The position numbers and the translations under genes are program-made. Below, piece after piece: positions 10,958-15,622 of a DNA stretch of 15,622 nt. The notes beneath the pieces were generated by a model that searched no databases, was not told where the DNA came from, and saw only the letters and a program-made list of their open reading frames with translations. Position 1 is the stretch's first letter, and every line of letters begins with the position of its first letter. Origin of the DNA: an uncultured Eubacteriales bacterium (GTDB lineage: Bacteria > Bacillota > Clostridia > Oscillospirales > CAG-272); NCBI GenBank assembly GCA_900554225.1, contig USGH01000032.1:1-15622 (forward strand), in the 5' to 3' direction.

Positions 10958-13105
10958 CTACTGTGCGAGCATGGCAAGGAACGCATCCTCTGTCAGCACC
11001 GGAATGCCGAGCGCGTTTGCCTTGGTCAGCTTCGAGCCGGCTTCCTCTCCGGCGATCACGAACGAGGTTTTTGCCGATACGCTGCCGGTGACCTTGCCGC
11101 CGCGTGCCTTGATTTTCGCCGACGCTTCGTCTCTGGTCATGGAGGCGAGCGTTCCGGTCAGAACAAAGGTCTTTCCGGCAAATGCCTCGCTTGTCCGGAG
11201 CGATGGCGTATCGGCTTCCCCGGCTGCGTTTTCGGTCCGTACCCCGGCGGATTTCAGCTTGTCGAGGAGGAGCTTCGTTTCCGGCAGCGAGAAATAGTCC
11301 GCGACCATCTCCGCCGTGATCTCCCCGATGTCCTCTATGGCACACAGTGCGTCCGGCTGCACTCCAAAGAGCGCGTCCACGGAGCCGAAATGCGCGATGA
11401 TCGCCTCCGCCGTTGCGCTGCCGACGTGCCGGATCCCGAGTGCGTAGAGCAGACATGCCGGACCCGCGTCCCTGGCGTGTGCAATGGCTGTCAGAAGATT
11501 GTCCGCCGATTTCTTGCCCATGCGCGGCAGTGCGGCGATCTCCTCGGCACGGAGCGTGAAAATATCGCCGACATCGTGCGTCAGCCCCTCCGCGATGCAC
11601 AGCCGGATGAGGGAGGGACCCATGCCGTCGATGTTCATGGCACCGCGCGAGACAAAGTGAATCATCCGCCGCTCCAGCTGTGCCGGACAACCGGGATTCA
11701 GGCACCGCAGCGCACCGGATTCCGCGGTATTTATGGGATCCAACGATCCGCTTTCGGACGATCCGCTTTCGGATGATCCATCGTCGGATGATCCATCGTC
11801 GGCACCATCACCGCCCGCACCGGACGCGTCGTTGTCCCAGAACAGCCGCTCGCCGCAGGACGGACAGACCTCCGGAAAGGCAAACGGCACGGCATCGGCA
11901 GGACGGCGGGCAGGATCGACCCCGACGATCTCCGGGATGATGTCCCCCGCCTTCTGGACGTATACCATGTCCCCGATCCGGATGTCGCGGGCGCGGATGA
12001 TGTCGATGTTGTGGAGTGTCGCGCGGGAAACGGTCGTTCCGGCAAGACGCACGGGTTCGAGAATCGCGGTTGGCGTAAGGACTCCGGTCCGTCCGATCTG
12101 TACCTCCACGTCGAGTAAGCGGGTCTCCTTCCGCTCCGGGGGATATTTGAACGCGACCGCCCATTTCGGGGTGCTTGGTCCCTCGCCCAGGATCGCCCGC
12201 TGTGCCAGAGAATCGATTTTGATCACCGCCCCGTCGATGTCGTAGGACAGCCCCTCCCGCTCCCTGCCGATCTGTGCCACGGCTGCTAAGATCTCGTCCG
12301 GCTCTCCGGTTCTGGTCACCACGCGGATCGTCGGGAACCCAAGCTCCCGCATACGGTCGATCGTTTCGGCATGAGAGGTCGGCGCGTGCCCATCCTCCCA
12401 CAAGTCTCCGGTCTGGTATATGAATACAAAGATGGACAGTCCTGCGTCGCGTGTCCCGGCAGCGTCGAGCCTGCGCAGATTTCCGGCGGCGGCATTGCGC
12501 GGATTTGCCCACAGCTTCTCGCCGTTTTCCTCGCGGATCCGATTCAGGCGGGCAAAGCTGTCGTGCGGCATATACACCTCCCCGCGCACCGTCACGGAAA
12601 CAGGGGCGGTCAGACGATGGGGGATGGGGGCGATGGCGGCGATGTTTTCGGTCACGTTTTCGCCAACGGTACCGTCTCCGCGTGTGGCACCGAGGGTCAG
12701 CCGTCCGTTTTCATACGTCAGTCCGACCGAGAGCCCGTCGATTTTCGCCTCCACGGTGAAGAGGATCTCCTCCCGCGCGATTCCGGCCTCCGAGAGGGCG
12801 GCGATGGTTTTGGTCAGATAGGCGGACAGCTCGTCCGTGCTGAAAACGTCGGTCAGACTGCCCATTTTTACGGGATGCGTCACCTTGGCGAATTTCGCGG
12901 ACGGTGCGCCGCCGACATGGTGTGTGGGCGAGGACGGATCGTCCCACTGCGGATACGCCGCTTCAAGATCGGAAAGCTCCCGGAACAGCGCGTCATAGGC
13001 AGCGTCGGACAGAACGGGCGCGTCCTTTTCGTAATATAAAACGGCATTGCGCCGGATCGTCTCACGCAGCGACTCGATCCGTGCGCGCGCCTCTTTTTCA
13101 GTCAT
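10958..13105 (-). CDS. ligA: NAD+-dependent DNA ligase LigA
   Basis: This 715-residue enzyme seals nicks in duplex DNA during replication and repair using NAD+. Domain order: Ia (NMN-binding, about 1-65), adenylation domain with the AMP-accepting Lys121 in EAKIDGLS, RGDG (142-145), GEVYMPH and WANPRNAAAG (199-208), SYDIDGAVIK, OB-fold with IGRTGVLTPTA (337-347), zinc finger (Cys414, Cys417, Cys468, Cys473), helix-hairpin-helix region, and a C-terminal BRCT domain (FAGKTFVLTG onward). All catalytic motifs are intact. The odd feature is the zinc finger: 50 residues separate the two Cys pairs instead of roughly 13-15, because of an Asp/Ser/Gly/Glu-rich insert coded in part by a tandem repeat. 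The start at 13105 has GGGAGG 6 nt upstream and a clear promoter. It is probably the first gene of the minus-strand operon. Confidence 0.97.
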   Translation of the reverse strand: MTEKEARARIESLRETIRRNAVLYYEKDAPVLSDAAYDALFRELSDLEAAYPQWDDPSSPTHHVGGAPSAKFAKVTHPVKMGSLTDVFSTDELSAYLTKTIAALSEAGIAREEILFTVEAKIDGLSVGLTYENGRLTLGATRGDGTVGENVTENIAAIAPIPHRLTAPVSVTVRGEVYMPHDSFARLNRIREENGEKLWANPRNAAAGNLRRLDAAGTRDAGLSIFVFIYQTGDLWEDGHAPTSHAETIDRMRELGFPTIRVVTRTGEPDEILAAVAQIGREREGLSYDIDGAVIKIDSLAQRAILGEGPSTPKWAVAFKYPPERKETRLLDVEVQIGRTGVLTPTAILEPVRLAGTTVSRATLHNIDIIRARDIRIGDMVYVQKAGDIIPEIVGVDPARRPADAVPFAFPEVCPSCGERLFWDNDASGAGGDGADDGSSDDGSSESGSSESGSLDPINTAESGALRCLNPGCPAQLERRMIHFVSRGAMNIDGMGPSLIRLCIAEGLTHDVGDIFTLRAEEIAALPRMGKKSADNLLTAIAHARDAGPACLLYALGIRHVGSATAEAIIAHFGSVDALFGVQPDALCAIEDIGEITAEMVADYFSLPETKLLLDKLKSAGVRTENAAGEADTPSLRTSEAFAGKTFVLTGTLASMTRDEASAKIKARGGKVTGSVSAKTSFVIAGEEAGSKLTKANALGIPVLTEDAFLAMLAQ
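11745..11804. repeat. Four 15-bp tandem units inside ligA
   Basis: The units at 11745, 11760, 11775 and 11790 begin GATCC and run GATCCGCTTTCGGAC, GATCCGCTTTCGGAT, GATCCATCGTCGGAT, GATCCATCGTCGGCA. On the coding strand they give the pentapeptides DDGSS, DDGSS, ESGSS and ESGS(L). The 15-base period keeps frame, so gain or loss of units changes only linker length in the LigA zinc finger. Confidence 0.85.
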
Positions 13106-13138
13106 AGTATCCTCCCGGACGATATGGTGTTACCCTAT

Positions 13139-13167
13139 ATTATACCGGATTGAGCGGGAAAAATCTA
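13139..13167 (-). promoter_or_regulatory. Promoter for ligA
   Basis: Minus strand: perfect TATAAT (-10, 13139-13144), 17-nt spacer, weak TAGATT (-35, 13162-13167). The predicted start is near 13132, leaving a short leader with GGGAGG before the ligA ATG at 13105. Confidence 0.7.
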
Positions 13168-13228
13168 CCGAAAATTGCGAAATTTACAAAAACTACAATA
13201 AAGAAGCGATGTATCGAGCCCGGACGCA

Positions 13229-13261
13229 AAAAGGGACCTCCGAAATGGGGAAGTCCCTTTT
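13229..13261 (-). terminator. Terminator after the CHAP-dockerin gene
   Basis: AAAAGGGAC (13229-13237) pairs with GTCCCTTTT (13253-13261) around a 15-base loop. On the minus strand the stem ends in a run of five T. It lies about 50 bases after the stop of the CHAP-dockerin gene and upstream of the ligA promoter, isolating the two transcription units. Confidence 0.85.
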
Positions 13262-13267
13262 GTGGTT

Positions 13268-13312
13268 TCAGTCGAGCGTCACTTTTACACGATACGTGGC
13301 ATAGTGATGGAA
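13268..13312 (-). other. In-frame 14-codon extension after the dockerin stop
   Basis: Directly after the TAA of the CHAP-dockerin gene, the same frame reads FHHYATYRVKVTLD and ends at TGA (13268-13270). The amphipathic ATYRVKVTLD segment looks like a normal C-terminal beta strand. It may be the leftover end of an earlier gene at this place, or chance. No start codon or ribosome site of its own is apparent. Confidence 0.25.
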
Positions 13313-15622
13313 TTATAGATCAAATATATAGCCACAGTAATATGCGTAGAGTCTTGCAATGTCATAATAATCTACGATACCATCTTTGTTTATATCCATT
13401 GTATCCAGATCGAAAGAGTCAGAGACATATGCGGCGTACAGAGCAGTCACGTCATAATAATCGATTCTACCGTCACCATTTACATCTCCATGAATAGGAG
13501 TTTTATTTGTGACAGTCACTATACAATCGGCAGTATAGCCACCGTCTTCTGTAGTAGCAGTGATTGTGGTAGTGCCAACAGACATTGCTGTAACATTTCC
13601 AATACTGCTAACAACAGCGACGGATGGATTGCTACTACTCCAAATGACCTTTTGATTGGTTGCATTTTCAGGCAAAACGGTTTCCGTTAGACTAAATGTG
13701 TCGCCCACCTCTAACGAATAGGAGGTTATATCCAGAGAGATTCCGGTTACAGGACGATTTTCTTCCGTTATGGTGAAAACGCATTTTGCTTTATATCCGC
13801 CATCATCGGTCGTTACTGTGATGTTTACAGTGCCAGCTGATTTTGCAGTAACTTTTCCGCTTGTGCTGACGGTGGCAATAGAGGTATTGCTGCTTTTAAA
13901 GGTTACATCTTGATTACTCGCTGTTGTTGGCAGAACGGTTACTTTGAGTCTGTATGTTTGCCCTACTTTAAGCGAATAAGAGGTAACATCCAGTTCAACG
14001 CCTGTAACCGGAATTGAGTCTGAAATGGAGAATTCCGATTGTGCCCATGCGAGTACGTCGCCAGAAGATTCCCGTGCCATTACAGCGAATTTGTAGGTAT
14101 GACCAGCTTCAAAATTTTCAGCCTCTATATACGCATACAATCTGCCAACTCTCTGATTTTCAAAAATCAGAGTATTGGTAGTCGTATCACGCAAAGAATA
14201 TGTAAAATAATCACAATCTTCTACATCTGTCCATCTGGCTTTTAACCTGTCTAAAGGATATACTTCCCCGTCCACAGGAGTGGTGATGGAAATTTCATAG
14301 GTTGTTGCAGTTTTTTCAATCGAGAACTCAACCTTTGCCCAGACAAGTGTATTTTCGTAGGAATCTTTTGCCATTACTGCAAATCGGTAGGTGTGACCTG
14401 CTTCAAAATCAGAGGCATCAATATATGCATACTTTTTATTGGTACTCACATTTTCAAAAATAGCAGTATTGGTGTCTAAATCACGCAGGGAATAGGTGTA
14501 ATGATCCGCGTCACTGACAGTTGTCCAGGTTGCTTTCATTTGTTCCAGAGGATACGTCTCACCGTTAGAGGGGGTGCTGATAGAAAAATCATATGTTGGA
14601 GCAGAAGAAACACCAACTGGAAGTGTGACGTACACATCGCCGTTTGTATCACACAGTTCTATGAAAGAGCCATCCGTCATTTTTTCAGAAACGGAGGTAT
14701 ATGTATTCCCACTTGGATCTATATAATAATGATCCAAGCAACTGTAAGTATACAGCCATTTACCAGCAGCATCATAGATTTTATATTCCATGCTCAGAAA
14801 TGAATTTAATTTGCTCATTACTGTGCTGATGTCCCATGCGTTAGAAACAGAAATAGGGACGTTTGTTTTTGTTGCGCCTGATGAAAGAATGCTGGTGTCT
14901 TTGACGACTGTGTTAGAATCAAATGATCCATGGTTGTATGTACCATATGCGCGGATTGTTGAGGAAGAGCGTGAGGTCTGACGGAAACATACACTATTGT
15001 CATGATTGCCGCTCATGGAGTATATATAGTTATTAGTTACTTTATATATGACTTCTACATGATCCCAGGTTGAATCATCGCCTTTCCAACAAAAGAAAAC
15101 AAGATCTCCGAATTTTGGTGTATCGTTGGAATGATACGAGATATTGAAACTTCTGTTGTCAGGGGTTGCATAAGTTCCGTTATGGATAATATCTTCAGGA
15201 ATAAGTGCTTGTCTTGCACACCAACTGATAAACATGGCACACCATGCAGCATTAAATAGGTCTTTATTCGTTACTACTTGCGTTCCATACCAGTGACCAT
15301 ATTCCGTCCAGTTCTTTGAACCTCCCGACATTCCACCATAGTCACCGTCATAATCTCCTTCAGCGTAATATTGTTGCGAAAAAATAAGCTGAAGCAGATC
15401 TACAGCATAATCACCTGTCAAAACTACGTTTATTGCATTCTGATAAAACTGTGATGCTTTATAGGACGCAGTTGGTGTGTAGGTCAGAGTTCCCATGGAA
15501 GAATTGGAAGCGTTTGTTATAGCAGGTTCTTGATATAGCAGATTTGACGGAGCATCTGCATCCGGCGCAAGAGAATAGTCTGGTGCATTTTGGGGGTCTT
15601 CTGCTAAGAATACGTTTTCTAT
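13313..15622 (-). CDS. Secreted CHAP-domain protein with Fn3-like, Ig-like and dockerin modules (5' end outside the window)
   Basis: The frame is open through the right edge, so 769 residues are visible and the signal peptide and true start are missing. Numbering from the first visible codon: a CHAP amidase/endopeptidase-type domain (about 105-235) with Cys128 in AAWCAMFISWC, His188 in WDHVEVIY, and Asn206 in SGNHDN; two Fn3-like repeats of about 95 residues (342-437, 441-535), each with YTYSLRD and EAGHTY; two Big_2 bacterial Ig-like domains (538-619, 624-706) starting PVTGVELDVTSYSL and PVTGISLDITSYSL; and a C-terminal type I dockerin (710-764) with two calcium loops, DVNGDGRID and DINKDGIVD, each followed by YYD. 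It probably cuts peptidoglycan cross-links or amide bonds at the cell surface and may dock to a cohesin. The gene is visibly AT-richer than its neighbours, suggesting transfer or a different history. Confidence 0.9.
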   Translation of the reverse strand: MENVFLAEDPQNAPDYSLAPDADAPSNLLYQEPAITNASNSSMGTLTYTPTASYKASQFYQNAINVVLTGDYAVDLLQLIFSQQYYAEGDYDGDYGGMSGGSKNWTEYGHWYGTQVVTNKDLFNAAWCAMFISWCARQALIPEDIIHNGTYATPDNRSFNISYHSNDTPKFGDLVFFCWKGDDSTWDHVEVIYKVTNNYIYSMSGNHDNSVCFRQTSRSSSTIRAYGTYNHGSFDSNTVVKDTSILSSGATKTNVPISVSNAWDISTVMSKLNSFLSMEYKIYDAAGKWLYTYSCLDHYYIDPSGNTYTSVSEKMTDGSFIELCDTNGDVYVTLPVGVSSAPTYDFSISTPSNGETYPLEQMKATWTTVSDADHYTYSLRDLDTNTAIFENVSTNKKYAYIDASDFEAGHTYRFAVMAKDSYENTLVWAKVEFSIEKTATTYEISITTPVDGEVYPLDRLKARWTDVEDCDYFTYSLRDTTTNTLIFENQRVGRLYAYIEAENFEAGHTYKFAVMARESSGDVLAWAQSEFSISDSIPVTGVELDVTSYSLKVGQTYRLKVTVLPTTASNQDVTFKSSNTSIATVSTSGKVTAKSAGTVNITVTTDDGGYKAKCVFTITEENRPVTGISLDITSYSLEVGDTFSLTETVLPENATNQKVIWSSSNPSVAVVSSIGNVTAMSVGTTTITATTEDGGYTADCIVTVTNKTPIHGDVNGDGRIDYYDVTALYAAYVSDSFDLDTMDINKDGIVDYYDIARLYAYYCGYIFDL
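14018..14599. repeat. Tandem duplication coding two Fn3-like modules
   Basis: About 14312-14599 and 14018-14302 code for homologous modules of about 95 residues. Similarity is visible at the DNA level, for example around the TTTTCAAAAAT and ATCACGCA segments in each. The unit is in frame, so it arose by internal duplication within the surface-protein gene. Confidence 0.8.

Noticed and set aside
10241..11776. 511-codon open frame on the plus strand opposite the hydrolase and ligA
   Set aside because: It is antisense to two genes with complete catalytic motifs and shows no domain of its own.
11745..11804. CRISPR-like array
   Set aside because: The units are 15 bp, directly abutting and without spacers; they code an in-frame pentapeptide repeat in LigA.
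837..12536. GGATCC seems over-represented (about a dozen sites across the window)
   Set aside because: Counted by eye only; it is partly due to the repeated GATCC in ligA and to codon bias, and a genome-wide count is needed before any meaning is given.

Overview
The window looks like chromosomal DNA of a GC-rich, anaerobic, low-oxygen-adapted Firmicute, most likely a Clostridia/Oscillospirales (Ruminococcaceae-type) gut or rumen bacterium. The reasons are strong GGAGG-type ribosome sites, SigA-like promoters, an oxygen-sensitive NrdG activase, a GH36 alpha-galactosidase, and a secreted CHAP protein ending in a type I dockerin, the module used by cellulosome-type bacteria. This placement is inference from gene content; no 16S or other marker is present.

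Layout. (1) 1-863: window edge with no convincing gene, then a small acidic, Cys-containing single-pass membrane protein (minus strand) with its own promoter and terminator, divergent from the next block. (2) 864-4319, plus strand: nrdG, a PLP enzyme of the methionine gamma-lyase/aluminium-resistance family, a ribokinase, and ruvX overlapping the ribokinase by 4 nt. (3) 4288-4956: a large imperfect inverted repeat between the convergent ruvX and glycosyltransferase genes. (4) 13105-4933, minus strand: ligA, a membrane-anchored alpha/beta hydrolase, GH36 alpha-galactosidase, murJ and a GT4 glycosyltransferase, read in that order as a probable operon. (5) 13313-15622, minus strand: an AT-richer gene running off the right edge, coding for a CHAP amidase/peptidase with two Fn3-like repeats, two Big_2 Ig-like domains and a dockerin.

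The most interesting part is the inverted repeat. Its two arms are diverged copies of one sequence. Each arm carries an inward-facing promoter (TTRAAA, 17 nt, TATACA) at its outer end, and both arms end at one shared central bidirectional terminator. This predicts two homologous RNAs of about 285 nt, transcribed toward each other but of the same sense sequence. Between the arms, a hairpin is kept by a compensatory base-pair swap (C-G in one, G-C in the other, the latter with a GNRA-type loop), and a second helix is kept by an A/G change that still pairs. I propose a duplicated, uncharacterised structured RNA gene. This rests on a two-sequence comparison by eye and needs covariance and expression tests.

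Other points: the LigA zinc finger carries a long Asp/Ser-rich linker coded by a 15-bp tandem repeat; the ruvX and glycosyltransferase C-termini are both made from the repeat's ends; and the alpha/beta hydrolase and alpha-galactosidase genes share a near-identical leader motif.
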